64,000 nt of DNA from Rotaria socialis (lineage: Eukaryota; Rotifera; Eurotatoria; Philodinida; Philodinidae), in the NCBI GenBank assembly GCA_905331475.1, contig CAJNYU010003635.1, positions 80,977-144,976 of the forward strand. Direction: 5' to 3'. The notes beneath the pieces are model-generated. The model was not told where the DNA came from, ran no database searches, and worked only from the letters and a program-made list of their open reading frames with translations. The first letter of the stretch is position 1; each line of letters opens with the position of its first letter. Positions 1-13,420 of this stretch are shown here, in pieces. A program made the position numbers and the translations under genes.

Positions 1-3000
1 TCAAAATTGATCGAATAAAAAGGTTTCCTCTGCGATTGCCCAGAAGAACTAGATCGTGTGTTTTCTAGTTTTATCACTTATAAGTTATCTACATACTTGT
101 AATTACAAATATTTGCTGATAATGTACCATCACCAATCAATTGTCTAGGTAATTGTTCTGGTATCATTTCAAATTTATTAAGTATCCAATTCGATGTCCA
201 TTCTAAAGTTTAATTTAGAGGTAAAAAAAAACGGATTCATGATTAATGATCATACTTGTTGTGACTCGTTGAAACAGCCGAACGCGAACTAAATAAAGTC
301 GCATGGCTTCATCGGTTGGTATTTCAATGAGCCAAGGTTTCTGCGGTGACTCTCGACGATAGATTATAGTTATTAAATTATTCCATAAAATTCCATTGTT
401 AGTGGAAATTTGAACATGTATTGGATCGTTAAATGTTTGCGTTCGATTAAAACACGTATCCAATTCAATACGAATATATTTTATACCAACGAGAGACAAT
501 TCTGAACTGATTAAACCACGAGTGTCTGTCTAATATAAAGAAAAATTAATAAGAATAAATTTTAAGAAAAAACAGAGCTCATTTTCTAATATATACTTTC
601 GAAAAGACATATCTTTCGTCATTCGATGAACATTTTTCATGTCCCCATACATCTGACCAGCTAGATAAATTAGCATTGAGTTGCATTGGTAATATTTCGC
701 CTTGTAAAACCATCGAAGGGTCCGGTGAACAATATGGTAGAATATAACCACGGTGACATCTAATATTTTATTTTATTTCAATTCATATTTAGTCTAGTTC
801 TATGTATATATTATTATTCTACTTACTGACATCCATTTGATTGGCATAGACCATGACCAGAACAAAACCACGGGCACTCAGCTCCAACATAAACTTTATT
901 AATCATAAATCGTGCATCTTCTTGACTTGTTGTCCACCGAAAACGAACTTCTTGATTGCTAGTTAATATAAATATATAGCAAATGAATCTTTTTCTAGTT
1001 ATGATTTTCACTTACACATAGTTATCTGGTATAGGAATAGTAACGTTTCGTTGCTGCTGATATAATTGAGCGAGAAATGAAGAGCCGGTCAACGCTATTT
1101 TATCTTCACAATATAAAATCGTTTGATTACACGAAGGTATTAGAGATACCCAATTTGACCATCCATACATAACATTTGAACTTATTTCAAGTAATAGAGA
1201 CCAATTAGTATCGTTGAGGTTTTTCAACGGAAACATTTGTAAATCAAATTGTATTATTGAACTTGATTGAGTCAATGGAAACTCCCATGTTTGAACCTCA
1301 TAATTACTTCCATTGGTTTCTTTTACATGTAGATTATTTTCAAACCATAGATTTCCGTCGTTTTTCGTTCGAACACTAATTGAACGTAGATTCCACATTA
1401 AACATGAGACTTCTTTTGTTTTGTTTTTAATAAAACGAAAAACAAAATTAGAAAGGTTAAAAAAAGAAAAGAAAAATCTATTACCATTTTCTTCAATCCA
1501 TCTCAAGTAAATATTCATGTTTATTAATAAATCATCAAACCGTTCGTAAATATTATTGGTTTCATCTAAAATTTTCTTTGTATGCCATTGAATCCCATTA
1601 TCATATGAATATTGAAATAATATTTGATTTGAGCAATTCGTTAAGCTAATGTATTGTAAACCAAATTTAAATATAACATATCTAAAAGAAGAATGGCTGT
1701 TAAAACGTAAAGATATATAAATACGAGGCGATACTTTAGAGTTTTAAATGGACCAATGATAGCATAACTTTGTTGAGTATAATTATTAGGTAAAAAACAT
1801 AAATAGGGTGTTGTTTTGCTTAGTCGATTATAACATCGATGTGTCAATTGAACATGAGATGGCATGGACCATATTGAATAGTTTATTTTATTTTCAAACG
1901 TTTCATATAAACTTGGTAAGAGTAAATCATTTCGTAAGCAATTTGCTTCTAGATTTTTGAAATAGAATTATTTATCGATTTAAAATAGCAAAAAAAGTAT
2001 ACGTGATGTTTTGTTATTATCACATTGGCAAATGGCTTGTTCGCTTTTCCAAATGCATTTTCCATAGCCATAACAATTAGCTGGACACGACGGACCAAGA
2101 TAAATATGGTTTAAATTAAATGAACTATCACTTTGAATTCTTATGAGAATTGAACTAGAATATGTAATGGTTGTTTTCATTGTCAAGCACTCGAAATAAC
2201 GCATGAAAATTACTTATAGATTCAATTTTTTCGAGAAAATAAAGGCACTCATCTGACTACAAACTTTAAGGGGTTGAGAATAATTATTCATAGAAATAAT
2301 ATCAAGCGAATCTAGCATGAGAAGGAAACGAATAGAGTTAAATTCAATGATTCTGCAAGGCACTCTATCGTATTTCAAAAGATTATCCTTCACTAATTGC
2401 TCTCATATCGATATTCAAAGATATCGCATACTCAATCGTTTCTTTATTTTCTAGTATGCTGATTTAAATGATTAACTTTAGAACATCTAAACTTCTCCAG
2501 GTAAGTCTTGCTAATAGTTTCAACAAACCGCCGACGAATTGTGGTTGGAATCTGTCGTCCAAAACGATTCATTGGTCGTTCAAAATTGTTTGTATCAATC
2601 AATTCATGCCAAGTGACATTATCCAGTGAATAATCAATGTGTAAACGTGTATGATTCATATTTGAATTCGTCTATAAAAGCAAAATAGTCATTTTTCTTT
2701 AATTGAACTAGTAAGCAAATGTACATCAAGCATAATAACATAATTATCTTGTTTGAGAGTGATCGCTGTTGAGATCACTTGATATATTATTTTGTTTTTT
2801 GAAATATTTCGAATTTTATTTGTATATAATCCTGAAGAATTTACTGAATATATTGGATAAAGCCATTTCGATGAATCCATTTTCTGAAAACCAAGAAACC
2901 GTGCTTTCAATATAATAGAAAGCTACTTTGATTTTCTTACTTTCAATTCGTCCATAAAGTAATGCTGAGTTTGTGACTTAACAAATGCTATATTTAATAT

Positions 3001-6000
3001 TTGAATAGATGAATTTTTCCAGCGAAACAACGCGAGTTTTTCTTGGCAGGAGGAAGGTAAGGGTACATAATGATCTCTAGAGAAACAAAAATCGAGAATT
3101 TGTTGTGTTAATAAACGATTTTATTTTCTCGTACTTTAATGAAGTATCTTTTTCTCTTGTCCATATTCCAATTTCAAACCATTTTACACCACCGTTCGGA
3201 GAACATTCCAGTAGAAGATTATTTTTAATTGCGGTGCTTGCCATCGTTTGAAAATGTACCGCTGATAGATCAGTTGAATCAATAAATGGTAAAAGTAGTT
3301 CATTGTTAACCTTAAAAGATCAGATTTTAAAGTTTTCTTTTAGATATTTTTGATATAATACGAGTTTATATAAATATCAATTAGAACTATTTGAAAAATA
3401 TCGCTATTTAGTATAGTTTAAGAAAAGTCTATCTAGTTTTCTAACTCCAATATCTCATAGATGACTTCAACATCCTTACTCACAGATTTGAATCTCGTGA
3501 AATGTTTTATTACTTGAACTTTATTAGAATAATAAACAAAATTTCATCGAGTCGCATCTCGTTCAAAAACAAAATACGTGAGAACGAACGGAATTCCTCT
3601 TCTATACAAACGATTTTCACTCACCACATTTATTTTATTTTTCATCAGATCGTATTCATTAAACGATAAATGTGTGATCTGGTTGAATAATTTTTGTTGT
3701 TCAGATCTATAGAAAATATTTCAAAATATAAAAGTTCAACGAGAAGTTTCTATCTTACAAACACATTCCTTCTAAACAAATGCCATTCAGCCAACAATTA
3801 TTTTCACATTGCACACCAAGATGAATTAAATTTAAAGTAAACTTTTTCGTTGCTATCATCGTTAAATTAACAATGACATTTTTATACCAGAATAATTTTG
3901 GAATCGGAACAATTAATGTGAACGTTGCATTTTCTGAATGATAAGAAAATATTTCCATATGCTGTGAAAGATCAATTTCACTTGAATTTATTTGAAGTTG
4001 AATCTTAAATTCATCAAAAGCATATTTTAATTCTAAAGAAAATTAAAGACGGACTTACATCATCTAAATCAAATAATAATTTTGATGATTCTTTGCGATT
4101 TACAAATTCCAATCGAAAATTAAGAACATATCCAGGCCGAATATAAGTTAATTTTGATTGAAAATTTTTAACAGGCACGCTCTTTTTGATTAATGTTTTT
4201 GATATTACATCTCGAATAGTGATATCATCAATAGCCCAAACATCTTGATTCTCTCCACTATGAGTCATTTGTCTCCATTCAATAAGACAATTTTCACTTT
4301 CGACTTTTTCTTCAAATAATATTCGACTCATTGTTCTGTGAAACGAAAAAGAAACAAAGTCCGCTGATGAAAAAAAAACGAATGAAATCAATCAACTAAA
4401 CCGAAAATCTCGAACAACAATATCTGATGCACGAAAAAGATCAACAATAGTCCAATGAACACCATTTGAACACGATGATAATAATAATATAGATTTTAAA
4501 TCACGATCAAGATCATTTTTACTTGTACCAAAACATTGAGGATTAGCATTGCCAAGGCGAAGTGTAAATTCAACTAATCTATAAAAACAAAAGCGAAGAA
4601 GTATTCCATAGGAAATATTTTATTTCATATAATTTAAATGATTTACTTTGGTGAACTGCCATTGATTTGTGATATTCGTAAAAATCGAACACCAGCTTTA
4701 GAAAACACCAATGCTTTTCCTCGAGAGATTAGATCGCATTTGTAATTGAATCGACCCCCTAAAAATTGATGAAAATATAAATCAAACGCTACGAAGTCTT
4801 GAGATTAAACTATACCTTGATAAGTCATTAGATCTGTTTGATTATCATGGTTATCCATGAGAAATGAAACTCGATTGAGTAGTGTTCCATTGCTTATTTC
4901 ACAAAATTCACCAAGAAATCCAATATCGCATCTTAAATAAAATAATAAAGCTTAACAATTTGATGAAATCGGCACAATGATTTTAGAATCCTATAAATCT
5001 AAAAATTTTAAGTTAACATTTTTTCAATTCGATTCGCTTGTGACTAAATAGATTATGTGTCGCGAACGATAGGAGAACTTATAGAATAGAATGTTTTATT
5101 TTTCATTCGAGCCAATTTCTTTCCCTTCAATAAATCAATAGCATTAGTGTTACACATACCTGCACGAGTTATATTGACACCATCCATGTCCACTACATGC
5201 TCGAGGGCATTTTCCAATAAAAACTAAAAAAGAAATTGAAAATGGCCTCTCGAAAACTTTCATTGAATACCTTTATCAATAGCCCAAACATTATTTATAG
5301 AATAAGCCGACATAGTATACGCTCCGCTATTTACGCGAAAACGTATATACTTTTGTTGTAATGTTGCTATGGGCAAAGGTAATGTTATCCGATGCCAGCC
5401 GCTGGGTGTGAGAAAAAGCAGTAGATTTATAATATCGAACTAGACTTTCGTTTAAATTCTTACGATAATGGTAGTGTAATGCTCGATGAATAAACATGTC
5501 GTACATCATGTGAGCAACCTGTATCACGAAAGCATGGATTCATTAATAGATGCCAAGTTTTCCCGAAATCAAATGAATATTCAACATTAATACTAAAAGC
5601 ATAGATTTAAGATTTTGATATTCTACTAAATTATTCGTCTTACGTTTGACTTGATGTGCCTCCTGTTGGTGCATTTGCTGCTTGTTCCTGTGAATTACAC
5701 CGTGTATTTAAACCCAATTGAATGTAATGTGTAATATTCGATTGTAATAGAGGTAGAGCCGTAAAATCTCTTACACTCCATACATCAACATTTTTTCCCG
5801 CTGATTGATGATATTGTGATAAACAAATACGACCAAATGACGTTGTACTATGACGTAATTCATCCAAACGGATATGAAACGTTTTATAACGCTGCTAAAC
5901 ATATTTATATGTCATTAAAAAGAAAAAAGTCTTCGTCTATTTTTCAACAAACCGATATTTCTCGTAATAATATTCGACGTATTGTTCTCGAATAAGCAAC

Positions 6001-7952
6001 AGTTGAACCATTATAAATAACAGAAAGAAATATGACTGCACTCGGTGTTGAAATATATTTATTTCGTTTCGTACATGGCTCTTTAAAAACAAAAAGCAAG
6101 TCTACGTATAAAATTTTTGTCAATGAAATTTCACCTGTTGAAAGTGTAAATCGAACACTATCAATTCGACTAAGTTCAATAATAGGCGAACATAATTGTC
6201 GATAGTTTTCCTCATTGAACGTAATAGTATCGTCATCAGTACATGTTTTATTTAAATCCATAAAACCTGTAGCATTCCATCTGAAAAAGAACGTTTCGTT
6301 ATAATAAAAAAAAGGATATTGAAAATGTTTTTACTTCGACCAATCGATTGAGATATTTTTTGAAAGATGAAAAACAACATCTCGATTATAATCAATTATT
6401 CCCGATAGAGAAAAATCAATAGTTGTAGCACCTATTTCTGTGCGAATATCAGCATGAGGTTCAAAAACCATACTTATTCGTCCATCACATGTCTAAATAT
6501 TCATGCGAGTAGTACACAAGATTTACAAACGATACAAGTTACCTTTAATTGACCACCAACTAAGCGATACCAATTTGTTGATCGCATCGTTTGAAATGTC
6601 TCAAAGAAATATTCTGCTTGTTGTCGCGATCGAATAATTAATAAATCATCAATAAACCAAGAGCCACTACCAGCAAATTTCTCTCCCGCTTGCTGTATTT
6701 TCAAACATACAGTTGACGAATTTGTTAGATTAGTTAATGATAATGGAACAGTCACGTGTTCAATCCCTGGTGAAATTCTAAAGTTTAGAATAATATTAAA
6801 TTTAGAAAAGCTGATTTCTTTTATTTAACTGTTGTGAATAAGCTACAAGCCAATTTGAATAATTTAAACAATCTGTTGTTATTAGCAATTGAAATGGTGG
6901 ATCGGTAGGTGCTGGTGGTGGACATGTTCCACTGCCAAGACGCATATACAGTAATGATATATTGGATACATCAATCGGACGAGAAATCTATTTTGGAAAC
7001 AATAGAAACATAATTTAAGACAACCAAGATTGTTTTTTACAAGTATTCGTTTGCCTCTTGGATTGTTAAACATAGCTGCACGGCCATCTTCTGCAGCATC
7101 ACATTCACGACTTAATCGCATACCTTCATGCGTATGCCTAAATTTAAGAAAATCAAAATCAAATGTTTAATCCTGCCAAAGAATATTAACGTTTAATACC
7201 AAATTTCTTGAACATGTGGTCCAAAAATTAACCAACTAAATTAAAAATATAAATAAGTAAACTATGAAGAGAAAACTAATCGATGTCTACTTGAAATTAT
7301 CGAGCAGTGCTATTTCAGTTGTATTAATTGTTCGCATATAAGATTGTATATCATATTTATCATCATTATCAAATATTTTATCTAAATTTACATCATTTTA
7401 TTTCTTAATATAAGAGATTTTCCTTCAATACCTGCACTATTATTAGTACACAAATAAGCTATTTTAATTTCCATTGAATATATGTAGCTACGTAGTCTAG
7501 AAAAATAAAGCGAAGAAAAAAATCGATTCAATTGCTAACTCAAAATTTTACTTCAATTGAATACATTTTGTTTTGGTGGAATTTTTTTCAAATTTTAATA
7601 TATATTTTGTTTTATAAATATATGATGAAGATGATTCGTTTGTTGGTAGACAACAAGAATCATTAGTTATATTTGATATTGTATCGATATATTCGATATC
7701 AAGTGTTACATGAGATAATAAAAATGTATCATTCGACGAAAGAATAACTGTCCAAAAGAAAAAAAGAAACCCATTGTTTACTGTTAATCAGTGAAGTATT
7801 TACTCACTTGTATAAGGTACATTTAATTCAAATGTTGTTGGAATATTTTGAATGATTAGCTCATCAGATGATGGTAATTTACAAAAAACATTGTCCAAAA
7901 TAGTATTTACTTGTAGAACAGTACCAAAAAGTAGTATTAAAGAGAAAATCAT
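1..7952 (-). CDS. Reelin-like secreted protein, N-terminal part (3' end beyond the left edge)
   Basis: Many short exons separated by roughly 50-90 bp introns encode a large secreted protein. I place the start at 7952 because it opens a hydrophobic signal peptide (MIFSLILLFGTVLQVNT). Four Cys-rich EGF-like modules of reelin type are visible: FIGKCPRACSGHGWC near 5160-5230, LGVQCENNCWLNGIC near 3758-3830, LGPSCPANCYGYGKC near 2000-2110 and VGAECPWFCSGHGLC near 826-900. Between them lie reelin sub-repeat signatures: WFIDDLLII, VDVWSVRDF, DVWAIDDITI, VQISTNNGILW and RFRW-type strands. In animals reelin is an extracellular matrix glycoprotein with eight A-EGF-B repeats; about four are here and the gene continues past base 1. 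The first ~150 residues do not look like a reeler domain. Exon joins were followed only at the 5' end, so the coordinates are a gene span. The family call is secure; orthology to vertebrate RELN is inferred. Confidence 0.85.
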
Positions 7953-9739
7953 TATCATATGTGCTATTGGAGTGTCCTATGAATGCTTGTGAATAGTGCC
8001 ATATGTACATTCTTCTGACAATTGGATAGACAGCAGCCGTTAATATAGATTGTATAAACATTGCTTATATTATGCCCGTTATGTACTCTTACTTTCTTTT
8101 ATGAGATTATTTTTCCTTCTGTAATTTGATAGACAATAATGTATCGAAACATTACTGATAGATATTAGCGATTGATATACATATAACGATGGTCGCTGAT
8201 TTCCTTTTTTTTGAAACAGTTTTTAAATATGAACAACTAAATCATATTTTTACTAAATTGAATAATAAAGAAATATCATCAAGAATATGCCTCAATGAGC
8301 GTTATAGAATAGTCAACTAAACAACGGATATTGTAGCTCATTTATACAATGGAAAGTATTGCTTCGTTCAGTGTTTGTAGAGTATATATGATTGCTGTGC
8401 AAATGTAACGAAGGTTATCGATCCTAAGAAATCCTAATTTACAATCAATTTAGCGAATTTTTGTATTTCGATAGCGTGAGTCGAGGTGTGAATTAGACAT
8501 GATTCAACAGAAGACATTCACATTCAACAGAGCTATTTCGTTTTGTGCGCTTGAATCCTCTTGCTTTTTCTTGGATTCGCTTGTGCACCTATCAGAATAA
8601 CACGCGAAAGCATAGAGTCGAACGAAATTTGCTAATCCCACAAAAATATGTCATACTGTCAATCGACTATATTCCTCATTTTTGTTTAAACTCGAGTGAA
8701 GAATTTATCCTCAAAAATCATTCAAAACGAATATTCCGATGGAGCAAGAACATTTGTAGATCGAGTTTCAACAGAATGATTTATCAACACAACACTGATC
8801 TTCGCTTTGTATAGACAACATGCAAAAAATATAGTAACAACACACATCAATGCAATCACTGACATAGGTTAGATGTTATCCGACAGTTCTTTGAAGTTTG
8901 ATAGATGTCTGACCGATTCAAAGGTGGAAATCGAAATTGAAATTATTATATTAATATCAATCGATTAAAAGAAAAACAAATTATCACAGCCAAACAACTG
9001 ATTTTGTATTTGTCTACTTTTATTTTCAATACATATTTTAACTCTAGTGTCTATTGAACTTATAATACCGTCAAGTTACGCTACTTACTGTTTGCTGATG
9101 ATTTTATCCGATATTGGAATTGATTTATTACCCTCAAGTTTTGAATTTTCTGAAACGCAAGACGGATTCTTCTAGGTTAATCCGTTTTTATATTCTCCTT
9201 TTCGCTCGATCAATGTGAATGAAAAATCATCATTAGTGCTGATATTCTAGTCAATAAAATGAATATTTATTTTATTTTCATTTTATTACGACCAGGGATC
9301 GATTATTCAACATCAAAATTTGAAACTATGTTATTAAACTTGTTTTTTTTCTTTTTACTGATACGAGATAGACAAGTCTATATCTGATTACTTTATTTAA
9401 CGACATTCTCCATACACTTGATCTTTAGAAAGAGAAACCGAATTGAATCGTAAAGACAAATGTCAATGTGATTGCACTCACTTTTTCTCTCCGATTTCAT
9501 TCTTTTTTATCATTGCTCTTCATACTTGATCGGCTTTGGTAATACACAGTTAATCTCTCTCTCTCTCTCTCTCTAGCTGTTCTACTCTTCATGTTTGTTT
9601 TGCCGAGGCGTTCGGTACGATATTTTCGCATACGTAAATATTGTAAGATGGCAAACAATGAGCAAAGCTATTGTCTTAGACTTATAGTAAACGTTTGAGC
9701 TGCATTGTTTAGATTAACAAGATAAAGAAAATATTTTCT
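7953..9739. other. Intergenic region between divergent genes
   Basis: This AT-rich stretch separates the divergently transcribed reelin-like and methyltransferase genes and should hold both promoters. I see no supported gene. Open frames here are short, lack splice context and resemble no family I know. A (CT)n run lies at about 9554-9574, some 165 bp before the methyltransferase start. Confidence 0.6.
9554..9574. repeat. (CT)n microsatellite
   Basis: An uninterrupted run of about ten CT units, 165 bp before the methyltransferase start codon. Confidence 0.85.
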
Positions 9740-10642
9740 ATGTTGTCACCATTTGCAAAGACTCTCGAAGACCTTTCACCAGAAGATCCATATTATCAAA
9801 AGGGATATGCTGTTTACTTGTCATTGATTACTATGCGTGACATGCATGCCTACTTTATCGACAATATTCACAAATATGTTTCGGATACAATTGGCCCTTG
9901 GCGCTTGCTATCTGTCGGTTGTGGAAATGGTCAATTGGATTTAGATCTACTCGATATAATTTCTCAACGGTTTCCCCTACTTGATATTGAGTACGTTGGT
10001 CTTGAACCAAACCGATGCCGGTTGGATTTATTTAAAAAAAATATTTCCTTATATCCATCTGTATCTCGTTACCATTTTCAATTGGAACAGATTGATCTTG
10101 ACGGCTATGAAAATAGAAAAAACAGTGAGAAATTCAATCTGATTTTATGCGTACGCGTTCTATATTATATGTATGACAAGCTTGAATCGACGTTTATGCG
10201 CCTTATTAACAGATTAACAGTAAAAGGAAAGCTTCTCGCTGTTCACCAATCTCCAAGTGGCATTGTTCAAATCATTCATGCTGCAGGACTCGAACAACAA
10301 TCACCAATTCAAAGCTGCAATACTTTTCATTTACGACAAGCTTTGGAGAAACTCGTTTCTCAGATGCCTTCCTTACATTTTAGCATAACCTATCTCGACA
10401 ATTACGTGGACATAAGTTGCCTAAAAAATATCAATTCGAACGATGAATCTGAACGCGAGAACGCATTGAGCTTGTTTAGCTTCTTTTTGAACAAGAAGCT
10501 GACAGGAATTGATCGAGAACTGGTGGAAAAGACTGCTATCGAATGTATTCTGTCACTAGTTGCTTTTCGCAAAGCAGGCAATACGGACTCATGCTTGATG
10601 TTTCAACCGATCGGTATCGTTTCGCTAGAACTTCAATCTTAA
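9740..10642 (+). CDS. Histamine N-methyltransferase-like SAM-dependent methyltransferase
   Basis: A single uninterrupted 300-residue frame. The class I methyltransferase glycine motif LSVGCGNGQLDLDLL is near residues 57-71, followed by an acidic strand (YVGLEPN) and the later motif FNLILCVRVLYYMYDKLEST, which matches the position and style of the histamine N-methyltransferase family (its 'SVGCGNGEID' and 'QMLYYVKD' motifs). YLDNYVDISCL near residue 220 resembles the family's '.MDISDC' segment. Known members transfer a methyl group from S-adenosylmethionine to a small amine in the cytosol; the substrate here cannot be read from sequence. The start is the first Met and lies 19 nt after a possible splice acceptor (acaag). 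There are no introns, unlike most neighbours. AATAAA lies 118 bp after the stop. Other small-molecule methyltransferases remain possible. Confidence 0.75.
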   Translation: MLSPFAKTLEDLSPEDPYYQKGYAVYLSLITMRDMHAYFIDNIHKYVSDTIGPWRLLSVGCGNGQLDLDLLDIISQRFPLLDIEYVGLEPNRCRLDLFKKNISLYPSVSRYHFQLEQIDLDGYENRKNSEKFNLILCVRVLYYMYDKLESTFMRLINRLTVKGKLLAVHQSPSGIVQIIHAAGLEQQSPIQSCNTFHLRQALEKLVSQMPSLHFSITYLDNYVDISCLKNINSNDESERENALSLFSFFLNKKLTGIDRELVEKTAIECILSLVAFRKAGNTDSCLMFQPIGIVSLELQS

Positions 10643-13420
10643 TATGCACAAAAATTTTACCCCCAGCATGTTTCATTATTGAAGTATGATACTTTTAACT
10701 ACTCTTACTTTTCACTTGTTCCTATGAAATCTCTTGTTCATATTGAGAATTAAGTATTGAATAAATCACCACCAATCGTGTATGTAGTTAACCGTCACAT
10801 GGCTATCTATCAATCTGTTGATTCTGAACAGCAATATAAAAATTTATTCTACAAAGAAAAATTTTGATTCCAACAATCTAAATATTCTTTGGTAATCAAT
10901 GGATAGCGCCATTATGGGCTCATTTTGACGAAGAATTAACAAAACGCCTGTCACTTAATCTCGAAATAAACTGAAGGACGAATTTTCATCTGTTTTTCTC
11001 CATTAGGAAAACTTATTGTCCTCATCAGAGGCAATAGCGAGAATAAAAGGCAGCAGGTTGTAAAATGATTAAACCTTTTCAGATACGAAAGTGTTCAAAG
11101 AAGGAACCTATCAAAGTTATTCATCTATCTATTTGTTTATAGTTGAGAGAGCTGTGAATGCAACTAAAGATACATAATTTCTAGGCATATACTTTTTAGG
11201 CGTACCGTCTATCTTGTTACTTGAAAAGTATTCGAAACACAATTAGTCGTTTTTAATGCGATGCGAAGCATGAAGCATTTCTGTCGTCCGTCGCGAGTTT
11301 ACTTGTTTTCTTTTACTTTATCGACGTACGCATCACGAGTTGTCATTTTGTGACTCGATGATCTCGAGAACCAAAAATCATAGAAAAGTGGTTAAAACGT
11401 GAGATCGAACTTAGAACATTTGTTTCTAATCTTCAATCTGAAGTTCTGTTCACTCACAAATGTGGTTCCAAAATGACGAAAATAAAAGAAATTTGTTGCG
11501 AGATAATTAAAGTGACGCCATGAACATATGTTAGCCACTATAGTCTATTCATTTGCAGCTGATCTAAGATAATGAATCATGGAGATAATTAATTTGATCA
11601 ATCGAAATCGACCCTTAAGAATGTATCGCTAAGTAAGAATAGAGTTTTCTCGGTGATGAATTTCATCATGTTCTCTGAATTGAAGATTTTTCGTGAAGAT
11701 CCGATTCGAGCTTCGCATCGCATTCGTATTCGAGTGAAACCTAAATACCATCTAGTTTTTCAAAGTCGAATAGTTTGCATAGTCGACGCCAGCTCTTCAC
11801 ACCAATATCTCTCATTGATAAATGCGCTAAACTGTTATCTCTTTTTTTAGTCATAAGCATTTTAGTTTATCAAACAAATGTTTGCTTATGTAAATTACGT
11901 ATATAAGTTTCGAAATAGAAAACATAGCCGAGTTTAAAAAATCATTCTGATAATTTTTCGATATCTTTATCTCGAACGTTTTGATTAAGAATAAAATATT
12001 GAAAATAGCTTGATGCAGCATCTATTTTATTGTTTTAAAGCCATTATTCATTGAACGAAGAAGGCAGTGTTTTCAATGATGATTATATCTTTCAACAATT
12101 CAAAGTCATTTGTTGTGTATAATGAATTCATGGGTGCACCACTGCTTTCTATATGATATGCATTAGAGAGCTCAGCACGCTCGCTACGAAACGAGCATTT
12201 TATGTGGATTTGGACGCTTTGGGTGAAGTATTTATTTTGAATTATATTCAATATGAAATTTATCAACCAGATAACTTCTGACAGAAAAGCATCAATCATA
12301 ACCAAGTCTATTTTGTGGCTGTAACTTTGACTTCTCGTTCTAACAATATATCATTTTTTTATAAGTCTAGTGTGAGCTCTACTTTCATAGGAAAAACCTT
12401 TGGACTCTCTCTCTCTCTCTCTACTCGATTACATCAAACATCAACGTATGAGTTTATGAAAAGAATTTTGATCCCTTTATCTCCACCTTCACGATATAGA
12501 TAATAGAATCAAGGTATGTAGAAGTAGACACATCATCTCGTTTTTGTAATATAGTCAAAAGAATTTGTTCTTGAGACAATAAAATGTCCTATCGCACGCG
12601 CCAGTTTTTCGTAGACAATCTACAGAGATATATGAGTATACTTCTATTCATTTGTGTCATCATAACTATAATCGAATTATAACAGCGAGAAAAGACTGTA
12701 TCTCAGTATTCGGTGGTTTATTTTTCATGAATTTCGTATGTCTAGCTGTTTTTTCGTAAAAATGTATGCTTATTATTGTGTTCTGTACGTACTACGAACT
12801 TGTGTTAGGCTTCCAGAAGACCAAATAATGAAAATTTTGTCATAAATTTGAACGAAACCGCATCCTATATCCGTTAAATAAATCAAAAAATAAACAAAAG
12901 ATTTCATATGATAACAAAATGTTTGAAATAGAAAATGTTTAACTTATGTTCAGCTGTTGTAACTGAAGTTACTCTAGGTATATGATACTAACTGATGTTT
13001 AAAAAAATTCAATGAGACACGAGCTCATTTTAACAATTTAAAATGGTCTGAAAGGTGACTTTTTGCGATAAGAAATCAATTCTTCTGAGAAGATAAGAAG
13101 CGCATAATTTTCAATACCTAAAAACTACTCTTGTTTATTATTTTATTTAACTGAAATGTACCTTTTCGTATATGCTCTAAACGGTAACGTCCAATGATAA
13201 TACAGGACAAATAAATGATTTCAGAATGTAGAATAAGATAACAGTGGCGAGAAGGAAAACAACATTTTTACAATGTACTCTCGCTTGACCCGCATGATAT
13301 CGTTGCAACAATAAGTACCATGAGACAAAAAGTAGACATCAATGCATATCAGAGAAAAGTAAAAACCAAGATTTTGAAAGAACACTTTTTCATAGGTCAC
13401 TAACAGGTAACTATTGAATT
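10643..13420. other. Intergenic region, no gene recognised
   Basis: About 2.8 kb of AT-rich sequence between two genes on the same strand. Short frames (for example 11653-11850 on + and 12048-12305 on -) show no recognisable domain and no splice-linked continuation. A short (CT)n run lies near 12404-12421. I found no terminal inverted repeat or RNA gene. Confidence 0.5.
10760..10765 (+). terminator. Candidate polyadenylation signal of the methyltransferase gene
   Basis: A canonical AATAAA lies 118 bp downstream of the methyltransferase stop codon on the same strand. Confidence 0.45.

Noticed and set aside
8545-8814. 89-codon open frame upstream of the reelin-like gene
   Set aside because: No recognisable domain, no splice context, composition of surrounding non-coding DNA.
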